Assembly: GCF_035989285.1 (NCBI RefSeq) | Contig: NZ_CP108513.1 | Location: 1,674,001 to 1,738,000 of the forward strand | Reading direction: 5' to 3' | DNA from: Streptomyces sp. NBC_01235 | Lineage (GTDB): Bacteria; Actinomycetota; Actinomycetes; Streptomycetales; Streptomycetaceae | Length of the DNA stretch: 64,000 nt | Shown here: positions 54,767-62,986 of the stretch, piece by piece | Layout of the letters: each line of letters begins with the position of its first letter | Position numbering within the stretch: the stretch's first letter is position 1 | Notes under the pieces: generated by a model | Seen by the model: the letters and a program-made list of their open reading frames with translations, nothing else | The model's database searches: none | Told to the model about the DNA's origin: nothing | Program-made: the position numbers and the translations under genes

Positions 54767-56809
54767 TCAGGTGCGGTCGGCCGTGTGCACGATCACGGCG
54801 TCCAGGGCGATCAGCCCGTCGGCGGTGAGCCGCAGGGGGTTGATCTCGATCTCGGCGGTGTCCGGACTCGCGGCCAGGGCGGCGGCGAGTGCCGAAACGA
54901 CCCGCCCGAACTCGGCTCGGTCGAGCACCGGTCCGCCGCGCCAGCCGTCGAGCAGGGCGCGGGCGGCCAGGTCGTCGGGCATCCCGGCGGCCTCGGCCGC
55001 GGAGAGCGGGGCGAGCCGGATCGCCACGTCCGCGAGGGCCTCGGCGGCCGTGCCGCCCAGCCCGGCGAGGACGACCGGCCCGAACACGGGGTCCCGTCGC
55101 GCACCGAGCACGAGGTCGACACCGGCCGGGGCCATCGCCTCGACCAGGTAACGGCGGTCGGGGCCGATGGCGTCCAGCGCCGCGTCGAGCTCGTCGGGGG
55201 TGCGCACGCCCAGGTGGACTCCGCCGATCTCCGTCTTGTGGAGAATCGCGGCGTCGAGCACCTTGACCGCGACGGGCCCGCCCTGCAGACGCAGGGCGTA
55301 GTGGGCGTCGGAGCGGGTGTCGCAGGCGACACGGCCCGGGGTGCGGATGCCGAGCGAGGCGAGGAACGTCTTGGCGGCGTCCTCGTCCAGCGGGCCGGAC
55401 GGCACGGAGGCGGCCGTCTCCGGCAGAGACCCGTCTGTGCGCACCGCCCGCTGTCGCGCATGCGTCACCAGCGCCCGTACGGCATTGGCGGCCGAAGCCG
55501 GTCCGGTCAGCGCCGGAATCCCCGCCTTGTGCAGCCGCGCCCGCTGTTCGGCGACGTCCTCGGGCAGGCCTCCGACGACCACCACGGCCGGGGAGTCCGC
55601 CCCGAGGCCGGCGTCCTGCGCGGCCGAGGCGAGGTCGACGCTGTCGGGTTCGGTGAGGGCGTAGACGGCGAGCAGGTCCACCTCGGGATCCGTGGCCGTC
55701 GTGTCCAGCACGCGGGCGAAGGTCTCGGGGGGCCGGCCGGTGTCGACCGGGTTGCGCTGGTAGGTGAGCGGGGGAAGCAGCTCGCTCAGCGTGCGCTGCG
55801 TGGCGTCGGCCAGCTCCGGCATCCGGATGCCGTCGGCACCCGCCCGGTCCGCCAGCAGCAGCCCCGGTCCGGCCTGGGCGGTCACGATGGCGAGCCCCGG
55901 GTCCGCGTCGGGGCGCAGCTGGATGCGGGAGAGAGCGGTGAGTGCGTCCACCATCTCCCGTTCGTCGTCGACGACCACTGCCCCGGCCTGCCGCAGCACG
56001 GCGCGTGTCGTACGCCAGGAGGTGGCGAGCGCACCGGTGTGCGACCGGGCGAAGTCACCGACGTCGCTGCGGCCGACGACCAGTGCGACGACCGGCTTGA
56101 CGGCGGCCACCCGGCGTACGGCCTCGACCAGCCGCGGCCCGTCCGGCACCGTCTCCAGATGCAGTGCGACGGCCGTCGTACGGCCGTCTCCGGCGAGGTG
56201 GGCCAGGACGTCCGCGGCGGTGACGTCGAGGCCTGCCCCGATGCCGACGCCGAGGCTGATGCCGTTCCCGGCGGTGACCAGGTCGAAGGAGAGCGCGTGG
56301 TTGACGCCGCCGCTGGCCGCGACCACCGCGATGTCCCCGGCGGGAAGCTGTCCGGCGGCGGGCACGAAGCTGGCCGTCAGTGCGAGGTGGGGGGCGAAGA
56401 AGCCGGAGGTGTTGGGGCCGAGCAGCCGGATCCCCGTCTCCCGGGCGACGCGGAGCAGTGCCTCCGCGTACTCCTCGCCCTCCGGGCCCGCCTCGCCGAA
56501 ACCGCCCGCGCAGACCAGCGCGGCACGGCAGCCCGCGGCGGCCGCCTCGGCCAGCGCCTGGGCGGAGCCGGCCGCCGGTACGCAGAGCACGGCCAGGTCG
56601 AGCCGTCCGGCGGTGTGTGCGGCGGCTTCGGCGACCGAGGCGTACACGCCCTCGTCGGGTTCCGGGCGGCGTGCGTTGACCAGGGCGCGGGCGCCGGGGA
56701 AGGTCGCCAGCGAGCGGGCCATGGCGGCGCCCAGCTTGCCGCTCTGCCGTGAGGCGCCGATCACGACCACGCCCTCGGGCGCGAACATCGGCGTCAGGTC
56801 GGTGCTCAT
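54767..56809 (-). CDS. ADP-forming acyl-CoA synthetase (fused alpha/beta, ATP-grasp)
   Basis: 680 residues from ATG 56809 (ATGA overlap with the hydroxylase stop). N-terminal CoA-binding Rossmann domain (VVVIGASRQSGKLGAAMARS), succinyl-CoA-ligase-like middle (LLGPNTSGFFAPHLALTASF, VAVVAASGGVNHALS region, DFARSHTGALATSW with a phospho-His candidate), and a C-terminal ATP-grasp domain (ALRLQGGPVAVKVLDAAILH KTEIGGVHLG region, EIEINPLRLTADG). This family makes acyl-CoA with ATP to ADP, or runs in reverse. It sits inside the salicylate operon beside an AMP-forming ligase, so it may provide a second activation route or recycle CoA from gentisyl-CoA. The role is inferred. Confidence 0.82.
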   Translation of the reverse strand: MSTDLTPMFAPEGVVVIGASRQSGKLGAAMARSLATFPGARALVNARRPEPDEGVYASVAEAAAHTAGRLDLAVLCVPAAGSAQALAEAAAAGCRAALVCAGGFGEAGPEGEEYAEALLRVARETGIRLLGPNTSGFFAPHLALTASFVPAAGQLPAGDIAVVAASGGVNHALSFDLVTAGNGISLGVGIGAGLDVTAADVLAHLAGDGRTTAVALHLETVPDGPRLVEAVRRVAAVKPVVALVVGRSDVGDFARSHTGALATSWRTTRAVLRQAGAVVVDDEREMVDALTALSRIQLRPDADPGLAIVTAQAGPGLLLADRAGADGIRMPELADATQRTLSELLPPLTYQRNPVDTGRPPETFARVLDTTATDPEVDLLAVYALTEPDSVDLASAAQDAGLGADSPAVVVVGGLPEDVAEQRARLHKAGIPALTGPASAANAVRALVTHARQRAVRTDGSLPETAASVPSGPLDEDAAKTFLASLGIRTPGRVACDTRSDAHYALRLQGGPVAVKVLDAAILHKTEIGGVHLGVRTPDELDAALDAIGPDRRYLVEAMAPAGVDLVLGARRDPVFGPVVLAGLGGTAAEALADVAIRLAPLSAAEAAGMPDDLAARALLDGWRGGPVLDRAEFGRVVSALAAALAASPDTAEIEINPLRLTADGLIALDAVIVHTADRT

Positions 56810-58323
56810 GCCTGCTCCCCCGCCACCAGGTCGGCGCGCCCGGACAGCAGCAGCGTTTCAGCGCGGTCGTCGTCCATTCCGTCCTCCACGATCAGCGCGG
56901 GTACGCCGTGTACCAGCTGGGCCTGTTCGGCGATCAGCGACCGGGTGAGCGGGGTGCCGCCCTGGACGGCGACCAGGTCCGGGGGCGTGTCACCACTCAG
57001 GGCGTCGGCCAACTCGTCGTAGATCTCGGGCAGTTGGGACTCACCGTCTGGTGCGGTGAGCGTCAAGCAGCCCTCGGAGCGCACCGCCGCGAGGTCGGCC
57101 GCGGTCAGGCGCCGGCCGCCGAACTCCCTGAACGGTGTGTCCAGGGGATCGAGCCCCTCGTGCACCGCCCGCCATTCCCCTACGACCTGTTCGACGAAGT
57201 CCGGGTCGCGGCGCGCGATCCGTTCCTTGCCGATGCTGCGGGAGATGAAGTGGAAGGCGAACTGCGTCGGTTCGAAGGCGTCGTGGTAGCGCCCGAAGTG
57301 CTCCCACCAGGACAGGCTCGGCCGGGCGGAGTCCTGGATCTTCTCCACCGAGGGCCGCCGGACCGCCTCGTACGCCGACAGGGCGGTCGGCAGGTCGTCG
57401 CGGTGGGCGAGGAGGCTGTCGGCGAGGGCGACGGCGTCCTCCATGGCCATCTTGGTGCCGGAGCCGACGGAGAAGTGCGCGGTGTGCGCGGAGTCGCCGA
57501 GCAGGACGACGTTTCCGCTGTGCCAGCGCTGGGCGCGGCGGGTGCGGAAGTTGCCCCAGCGGGAGTTGTTGACCAGCAGTTCGTGGCCGTCGATCTGCTC
57601 GGCGAAGAGCTTCTCCAGGTACGCCTTGGTCTTCTCGTCGCTCGGGCCCGGCGGCTGCGCGGTGTCGAACTCGTCGAGCCCGGCCCGCCGCCAGGACTCC
57701 TCGTCGGTCTCGACGATGAAGGTGCTGACGCTGTCGCTGATCGGGTAGCCGTGCACGGCGAAGGTGCCGTGCGGGCCGTGTTCGTGGACGAAGGTCAGGC
57801 CGTCGAAGAGGTAGTCCGTGCCGAACCAGATGAACTTGGCGGTCGCGACCTCCACCTCCGGCACGAGCACGTCGGCGAGCCGGTCACGAAGCCGGGAGTT
57901 CGCCCCGTCGGCGGCCACGACCAGGTCGTAGTCGGCCAACTCGGCGGGATCCGCGGGGATTTCGTGGCTGAACCGGAGCTCGACCCCGACCTCCTCGGCC
58001 CGCTCGTGCAGTAGCTGGAGCAGGGTCTTGCGGGTGATGGCGGCCATGCCGTTGCCGCCGCAGCGGATCCGCCGGCCCTTCAGCCGCACCTCGATGTCGT
58101 CCCAGTGCCGGCCGTGTTCCGCGAGCGCGGTGCGCAGGACCGGATCCGCCTCGTGGATGACGGCCAGCGTCGCGTCCGAGAACACCACGCCGAAGCCGAA
58201 GGTGTCCTCCGCGCGGTTCCGCTCGAAGACCGTCACCTCGACCGACGGATCGGCCTGCTTGATGAGCGCCGCGAAGAACAGCCCACCGGGGCCGCCTCCT
58301 ACACAAGCGATCCGAGAAACCAT
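56806..58323 (-). CDS. sdgC: Salicylyl-CoA 5-hydroxylase (flavin monooxygenase, SdgC-like)
   Basis: 505 residues from ATG 58323 (GGAGG eight bases upstream; ATG 58416 would add an unlikely leader). Residues ~1-390 form the FAD domain: IACVGGGPGGLFFAALIKQ, VVAADGANSRLRDRL, VVLLGDSAHTAHFSVGSGTK. The tail (~395-505, ending VPALIVEDGMDDDRAETLLLSGRADLVA) resembles the C terminus of old-yellow-enzyme-type oxidoreductases. It recalls the longer bifunctional salicylyl-CoA 5-hydroxylase/oxidoreductase proteins, with most of the second domain missing. It should convert salicylyl-CoA to gentisyl-CoA with NADH. First gene of the operon, divergent from paaX. Confidence 0.87.
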   Translation of the reverse strand: MVSRIACVGGGPGGLFFAALIKQADPSVEVTVFERNRAEDTFGFGVVFSDATLAVIHEADPVLRTALAEHGRHWDDIEVRLKGRRIRCGGNGMAAITRKTLLQLLHERAEEVGVELRFSHEIPADPAELADYDLVVAADGANSRLRDRLADVLVPEVEVATAKFIWFGTDYLFDGLTFVHEHGPHGTFAVHGYPISDSVSTFIVETDEESWRRAGLDEFDTAQPPGPSDEKTKAYLEKLFAEQIDGHELLVNNSRWGNFRTRRAQRWHSGNVVLLGDSAHTAHFSVGSGTKMAMEDAVALADSLLAHRDDLPTALSAYEAVRRPSVEKIQDSARPSLSWWEHFGRYHDAFEPTQFAFHFISRSIGKERIARRDPDFVEQVVGEWRAVHEGLDPLDTPFREFGGRRLTAADLAAVRSEGCLTLTAPDGESQLPEIYDELADALSGDTPPDLVAVQGGTPLTRSLIAEQAQLVHGVPALIVEDGMDDDRAETLLLSGRADLVAGEQA

Positions 58324-58429
58324 GGCTTCCGCCTCCACGTCGAGTACAAGCCCAGACTCAGGCCCGGACGCAGCTTGTGTCAATGGATACACGGGCGTCA
58401 ATAATTTGTTGCGCATTCGTCGAGCAGGT

Positions 58430-58444
58430 TACCCAGTATTGGTA
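58430..58444. promoter_or_regulatory. Candidate PaaX-type operator
   Basis: Imperfect inverted repeat TACCCA-GTA-TTGGTA in the 183-bp region between divergent sdgC and the PaaX-like gene. A second weak repeat, GTGTCAATGGATACAC, lies near 58376. Either could bind the regulator; neither is verified. Confidence 0.35.
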
Positions 58445-58506
58445 CGGGTTCTCGGCACCATCAGGATCATCCTCACGACGGCCGTCCGTGTGACATAGTC
58501 GGTTCC

Positions 58507-59316
58507 GTGAAGCCTCGATCGATCGTCTTCGACCTGTTCGGCGACTATGTCCGCTACCGCGGCGGCGCCGCCCGGATGCGCACCCTCAGCACACTGATGG
58601 GCTGCTTCGGTGTCGGTGAGAGCACGGTGCGGGTGGTCCTCGCGCGCCTGCGCAAGGAGGGCTGGTTCGACGTCCGGCGCGAGGGCCGGGAGACGCTCTA
58701 CGCGCTCAACAAGCGCAGTCTCCAGCTCCTGGACGAGGGCCGCTCACGCATCTTCGACCGGGCGCCGTCCGACTGGGACCGGCACTGGTACATGGTCATC
58801 TACTCGGTCCCCGAGACCGAGCGTGGCGTACGCGACCGCATCCGCAAGGAGCTGGCCTGGCTGGGCTTCGGCCCCCTGGCCCCCTCCACGTACGTCTCCC
58901 CGCACGACCGGCTCCAGCAGGTCCGGGAGAAGTTCGCGGACGAGCCGGCCATCCGTCTGGACACCCTGCGCTGCCAGTCGGGCGGGTTGCCCGTCGACCG
59001 CGAGATGGCCGCGCGCAGCTGGGATCTCACCGCCCTCAACGAGGACTACCGGGAGCTGCTGCGCACCTACCGCAGCCGGATGCCGTCGTACCGGGCCGGG
59101 CACCTCAGCCCCGAGGAGGCGCTGGTCGAGCGCATGCGGCTGACGTACGACTACCGCAAGTTCCCCTTCCGCGACCCGGACCTGCCGACCGAACTCCTCC
59201 CGGCGGGCTGGGTGGGCCACGAGGCGCACGAGATGTTCCTGGAGGCCCACGAGATCCTCGGCCCGTCGGCCGAGACCCACTACGACGAGGTGGCAGGCCC
59301 GCGTTCCGTCGAGTAG
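58507..59316 (+). CDS. PaaX-family transcriptional regulator
   Basis: 269 residues from GTG 58507. Residues ~5-75 form a winged helix (FDLFGDYVRYRGGAARMRTL, GVGESTVRVVLARLRKEGWF, then RREGRETLYALNKRS). The middle is the PaaX domain (SDWDRHWYMVIYSVPETERG, RKELAWLGFGPLAPSTYVSP). The C-terminal region holds EALVERMRLTYDYRKFPFRD, followed by PTELLPAGWVG. PaaX proteins repress aromatic catabolism and are released by an aryl-CoA thioester. Divergence from an operon that makes salicylyl-CoA and gentisyl-CoA fits that logic well. It is convergent with the IclR gene with only 4 bp between the stops. Confidence 0.9.
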   Translation: MKPRSIVFDLFGDYVRYRGGAARMRTLSTLMGCFGVGESTVRVVLARLRKEGWFDVRREGRETLYALNKRSLQLLDEGRSRIFDRAPSDWDRHWYMVIYSVPETERGVRDRIRKELAWLGFGPLAPSTYVSPHDRLQQVREKFADEPAIRLDTLRCQSGGLPVDREMAARSWDLTALNEDYRELLRTYRSRMPSYRAGHLSPEEALVERMRLTYDYRKFPFRDPDLPTELLPAGWVGHEAHEMFLEAHEILGPSAETHYDEVAGPRSVE

Positions 59317-59320
59317 GGCT

Positions 59321-60103
59321 CTACGCCAGGTACCCCAGCTCGTGCGAGGCCGCGACCACGGTGTCGTGCAGCTCGCGGGTCACCTCGGCGAGGTGGTCCG
59401 GTGTGCCGAGGCTCTCGGGCAGGACGACGGAGACGGCGAGCGGCAGCGGGTCGTTCACCGCGAAGACGGGCGCGGCGACCGAGATGATGCCCGGGATCAC
59501 GCCGCTGTGCGTCACGACGTGTCCTTCTTCGCGGATCCGCGCCCGGGTCGCCGCGAGGCGCTCGCTCGTCCACTCCGCCTCCTTGCCGCGGAGCTCTCCG
59601 CCCAGCACCTCGCCCGTGAGGCTCTCGGGCAGATACGCGAGGAAGACCTGGCCCACGGATGATGTGAGCAGGGGAAGCGTGGCGCCGACCCGCACCGTCA
59701 GGGGCAGAGGGCGCGTGCCGTATGCCCAGCTCACCACGATCGGGCCCCGGTCCCCCCACACCGCGAGGTTCACGGAGTGGCCCGTGCGGTCCCGCAGCTG
59801 CATCGCGTGGCCGCCCGCCACCGCGACCTCGTTGGTGCGGCGCAGCGACTCGGCGCCCAGGCGGCGCATCGCGGCGCCGAAGTCGTAGAGGCCCGAGGCG
59901 GGATCCTGCGAGGTCAGGCCGATGCGGCCGAGGCTGACGAGGTAGCGGTGCGCCTTGCTGGGCTGCATGCCGCTCGCCTGCGCGATCGCCGACAGGCTCA
60001 GCGCGCCGCCGCCGCTCTCCAGCGCCAGCAGGACCCGCATCGCCATCTCGACGGACTGGATGCCCTGACGCTCCCCGTTCTCCCTGGGGTCGGTCGTGGT
60101 CAC
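59321..60103 (-). CDS. IclR-family transcriptional regulator (TsdR-like position)
   Basis: 260 residues from GTG 60103 (GGGGAG upstream). N-terminal winged helix (residues ~14-75: QSVEMAMRVLLALESGGGAL, AIAQASGMQPSKAHRYLVSL) and the C-terminal IclR effector domain (ESLRRTNEVAVAGGHAMQL, VNLAVWGDRGPIVVSW, GQVFLAYLPESL, GVIPGIISVAAPVFAVND). It is divergent from a gamma-resorcylate-type decarboxylase gene. In Rhodococcus jostii RHA1 the gamma-resorcylate genes are likewise controlled by an IclR protein, TsdR. The effector is probably the aromatic acid. Confidence 0.9.
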   Translation of the reverse strand: MTTTDPRENGERQGIQSVEMAMRVLLALESGGGALSLSAIAQASGMQPSKAHRYLVSLGRIGLTSQDPASGLYDFGAAMRRLGAESLRRTNEVAVAGGHAMQLRDRTGHSVNLAVWGDRGPIVVSWAYGTRPLPLTVRVGATLPLLTSSVGQVFLAYLPESLTGEVLGGELRGKEAEWTSERLAATRARIREEGHVVTHSGVIPGIISVAAPVFAVNDPLPLAVSVVLPESLGTPDHLAEVTRELHDTVVAASHELGYLA

Positions 60104-60432
60104 AGCGCAGCACTCCCCTGCAGGTGGACGAAGGTATGCAGCCTATCGACGCGACGAGCGCCGACCTCCGATCACCAACAGATCTTACATTCACTATTGC
60201 GGAACGCATTACGTTCTGGTGAACTGCAGGAGCGGTGGCAGTCACCTCCCCCCGACTGCCCCGCCCCGCCGGCGGCCCGTTTCGCAGCCGCCCGGAGCCG
60301 CTCGTTCTTCGGCGCACACACCCGCGCGTCTCATCCGCCCCGGCCACTCACACCGAGCCGGGCGCCGCCGCACCCCCGCACATGCGACCTCGACCGCAGA
60401 CGCGTACGAGATCCCCCGAGGAGAACTCCGCA
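60104..60432. other. Divergent control region, IclR / decarboxylase
   Basis: 329 bp without a gene. The part nearest the IclR gene (60120-60230) is AT-richer and contains an imperfect palindrome ATTGCGGAACGCATT at 60196-60210, a candidate IclR operator. The rest is GC-rich leader. Confidence 0.5.
60196..60210. promoter_or_regulatory. Candidate IclR-type operator (ATTGCGGAACGCATT)
   Basis: Half-sites ATTGCG and CGCATT around a GAA centre match at five of six positions. Located about 93 bp before the regulator start and 223 bp before the decarboxylase start. Confidence 0.4.
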
Positions 60433-61419
60433 ATGAAGCTGATAGGCCTCGAAGAGCACTTCGTGACCCCCGACCTGGTGGGCCACGGCGCGTCGACCGC
60501 GTCCATCGCCCAGCCCCAGGCGTGGGCCGAGGCGTCCCGCCGACTCCTCGACCTCACCGAGGAACGCCTCGACGACATGGACGCCTCCGGCCTGGACATG
60601 CAGGTGCTGTCGCTCAACTCCCCCGGCCTCCAGGCGGAGAAGGACCCGGCCGCCGCCGTACGCCAGGCGATCACGGTCAACGACTTCCTCACCGGCGTCA
60701 TCGCCGAGCACCCCGACCGCTTCTCCGGCTTCGCCGCCCTGCCCCTCCAGGACCCCAGGGCCGCGGCCGACGAACTGGAGCGCGCAGTCACCCAGCTCGG
60801 CCTGCGCGGCGCCCTGGTCAACGCGCACACCCACGGCAGGTACCTGGACGACCCCGCCCTGCGCGTCGTATGGGAGCGCGCCGAACACCTCGACGTGCCG
60901 CTCTACCTGCATCCGGCCAACGGCGTCGACACCGCGCATGTGCTGTCCGGGCACCCCGAACTCGTCGGGCCGATGTGGAGCTGGGGCGTCGACACCGCCA
61001 CCCACGTCCTGCGGCTCATCTTCGGAGGCGTCTTCGACGACTTCCCGGGCGCCAAGCTGCTGCTCGGCCACATGGGAGAGGGGCTGCCGTACGTGATGTG
61101 GCGCATGGACTCCCGCTGGGACTTCCACGCGCACCACGGCATCGAGCTCAAGCGCGGCCGGCCCTCGGAGTACATCCGGCACAACCTCTACATCACGACC
61201 AGCGGCGTCTGCTCCCCCGCCCCGCTGCTCACCGCCCTGCTGTCGATGGGCGCCGACCACATCCTGTTCGGCACCGACTACCCCTTCGAGGACATCGAGA
61301 CGGCCACGAGGTTCCTGCGGGACGCCCCGATCAGCGACGCCGACCGGCTCAAGATCGGCCACCAGAACGCCGAGAAGCTGCTCGGTCTCGCCTCCGCACC
61401 CGCGTTCGCGGGTGTCTGA
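60433..61419 (+). CDS. Amidohydrolase-type aromatic acid decarboxylase (gamma-resorcylate/2,3-dihydroxybenzoate type)
   Basis: 328 residues; ATG 60433 with GAGGAGAA upstream. ACMSD-like barrel: the first metal ligands are in KLIGLEEHFVTPD (Glu7, His9), then FSGFAALPLQDPRAAADELE, VPLYLHPANGVDT with the metal His, and ILFGTDYPFEDIETA with the metal Asp near residue 283. Length and motifs fit the non-oxidative decarboxylases acting on 2,6-dihydroxybenzoate (gamma-resorcylate) or 2,3-dihydroxybenzoate. With an IclR regulator upstream and a flavin hydroxylase plus aromatic-acid importer downstream, gamma-resorcylate to resorcinol is the most likely reaction. Confidence 0.85.
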   Translation: MKLIGLEEHFVTPDLVGHGASTASIAQPQAWAEASRRLLDLTEERLDDMDASGLDMQVLSLNSPGLQAEKDPAAAVRQAITVNDFLTGVIAEHPDRFSGFAALPLQDPRAAADELERAVTQLGLRGALVNAHTHGRYLDDPALRVVWERAEHLDVPLYLHPANGVDTAHVLSGHPELVGPMWSWGVDTATHVLRLIFGGVFDDFPGAKLLLGHMGEGLPYVMWRMDSRWDFHAHHGIELKRGRPSEYIRHNLYITTSGVCSPAPLLTALLSMGADHILFGTDYPFEDIETATRFLRDAPISDADRLKIGHQNAEKLLGLASAPAFAGV

Positions 61420-61435
61420 GCGGAAGGGCACGCAC

Positions 61436-62986
61436 GTGTACGACGTAGCCGTCATCGGGTACGGGCCCGTGGGCATGGTCACCGCGGCGCTGCTCGGGCA
61501 GGCAGGCCACGACGTGGTCGTCCTGGAGCGCTACCCGACCCTCTACAACCTTCCGCGCGCGGCCATCTTCGACGACGAGACGATGCGGACCTTCGACCGT
61601 CTCGGCATCTCCCGCGAGCTGCTGCCCACGCTGCACGTCCAGCGCAACTACGAGTGGCGCAACGGCGCGGGCGAGCTCCTCATCGAGCACGACTTCGCCG
61701 CCGTCGGCGGCCAGGGCTGGGCGGAGTGGTACATGATGTACCAGCCCTACCTCGAGGACGCCCTCGACAGTCTCGTCCGCGGTCTCGGGAACGTCGAGAT
61801 CCGCATGGACTCGCGGGTCACCGGTCTGCAGAACACTCAACACGGCGTGGACATCCACGTCGGGGGAAGCGACCAGGTCGTCTCGGCCCGGTACGTCGTG
61901 GCCTGCGACGGCGGGAACAGCTTCACCCGCGGCCGGCTCGGTGTCGGGCAGGAGGACTACGGGTTCTCCGAGCCGTGGATGGTCTGCGACTTCCGGCTGA
62001 CCGGCCCCTCGGACGTCCCGAAGGCCCGCCAGGTCTGCGACCCCGAGCAGCCGGTCTCGATCATCTCGCTGGGCCCCGAGCACCACCGATTCAGCTTCAT
62101 GCTCGACTCGGAGGACGCCTTCCCCGTCGAGCGGGAGCCCGACCGGGTGTGGGCGCGGGTCGCCGGCCATCTCGACCGCGGGCAGGCCGAGCTCATCCGC
62201 GTCGCCACGTACACGTTCCGCTCACTCGTCGCGGAGCGCTGGCGCAGCGGCCGGATCCTGCTCGCCGGGGACGCGGCCCACCAGATGCCGCCGTTCCTGG
62301 GGCAGGGCATGTGCTCGGGCATCCGAGACGCGCAGAACTTCGCGTTCAAACTGGACGCGGTGCTGCGGGGCGCCGATGACGCGCTCCTCGACACGTACCA
62401 GAGCGAACGCGAGCCGCATGTGCGGGCCATCATCGCCAAGGGCATCGAACTCGGCCGCGTCCAGACGATGCGGGACCCGGAGGCCGCCGCCGAGCGCGAC
62501 GCCCGGCTGATCGCGCAACGCGAGGCTGACGGGCGCCCCGAGAAGATGCGCTTCCCGGGCCTCGGCCCGGGCCTGCGTGACGAGTCCCCGCGGGCAGGAC
62601 ACCTGATGCCGCACGGCCGGGTGGAGTCGCACGGCACGCAGGGGCTCTTCGACGAGGTCCTCGGCCGCGGCTTCGTCCTCCTCGTCGACGGCCGTACGGG
62701 CGCCTCGCTCGCCCCCGCGACCGCGGAGCTCGCCGCCAGGCTCGGCGTGGCCGTCCACCACCTCACCGACCGCCGCCTCACCACGGAGGGGCTCACCGAT
62801 GTCGGCGGCGTCTACGGGCGCTGGTTCGACGAGACCGGCAGCGCCGCCGTTCTGTGGCGGCCCGACTTCTACATCCTCGGCACCACGGGAGTCCTCTCGG
62901 ACGTCCCGGCACTTCTCACCACACTTGCCACAGCAGTCGAGCCGGTGCAGGCTCCTGCCACAGTCGGAGAAGGGATCCGGCCATGA
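61436..62986 (+). CDS. FAD-dependent phenol-type monooxygenase (probable resorcinol hydroxylase)
   Basis: 516 residues from GTG 61436, chosen because GGAAGG lies eight bases upstream; GTG 61412, overlapping the decarboxylase stop, is possible. PF01494 fold: VAVIGYGPVGMVTAALLGQA (FAD), VVACDGGNSFTRGRL, RILLAGDAAHQMPPFLGQGM followed by CSGIRDAQNFAFKL. A C-terminal thioredoxin-like region (~400-516) ends GRWFDETGSAAVLWRPDFYI. This is the MhpA/phenol hydroxylase group. After a gamma-resorcylate decarboxylase the expected substrate is resorcinol, giving hydroxyquinol; 3-hydroxyphenylpropionate-type substrates cannot be excluded. Confidence 0.85.
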   Translation: MYDVAVIGYGPVGMVTAALLGQAGHDVVVLERYPTLYNLPRAAIFDDETMRTFDRLGISRELLPTLHVQRNYEWRNGAGELLIEHDFAAVGGQGWAEWYMMYQPYLEDALDSLVRGLGNVEIRMDSRVTGLQNTQHGVDIHVGGSDQVVSARYVVACDGGNSFTRGRLGVGQEDYGFSEPWMVCDFRLTGPSDVPKARQVCDPEQPVSIISLGPEHHRFSFMLDSEDAFPVEREPDRVWARVAGHLDRGQAELIRVATYTFRSLVAERWRSGRILLAGDAAHQMPPFLGQGMCSGIRDAQNFAFKLDAVLRGADDALLDTYQSEREPHVRAIIAKGIELGRVQTMRDPEAAAERDARLIAQREADGRPEKMRFPGLGPGLRDESPRAGHLMPHGRVESHGTQGLFDEVLGRGFVLLVDGRTGASLAPATAELAARLGVAVHHLTDRRLTTEGLTDVGGVYGRWFDETGSAAVLWRPDFYILGTTGVLSDVPALLTTLATAVEPVQAPATVGEGIRP

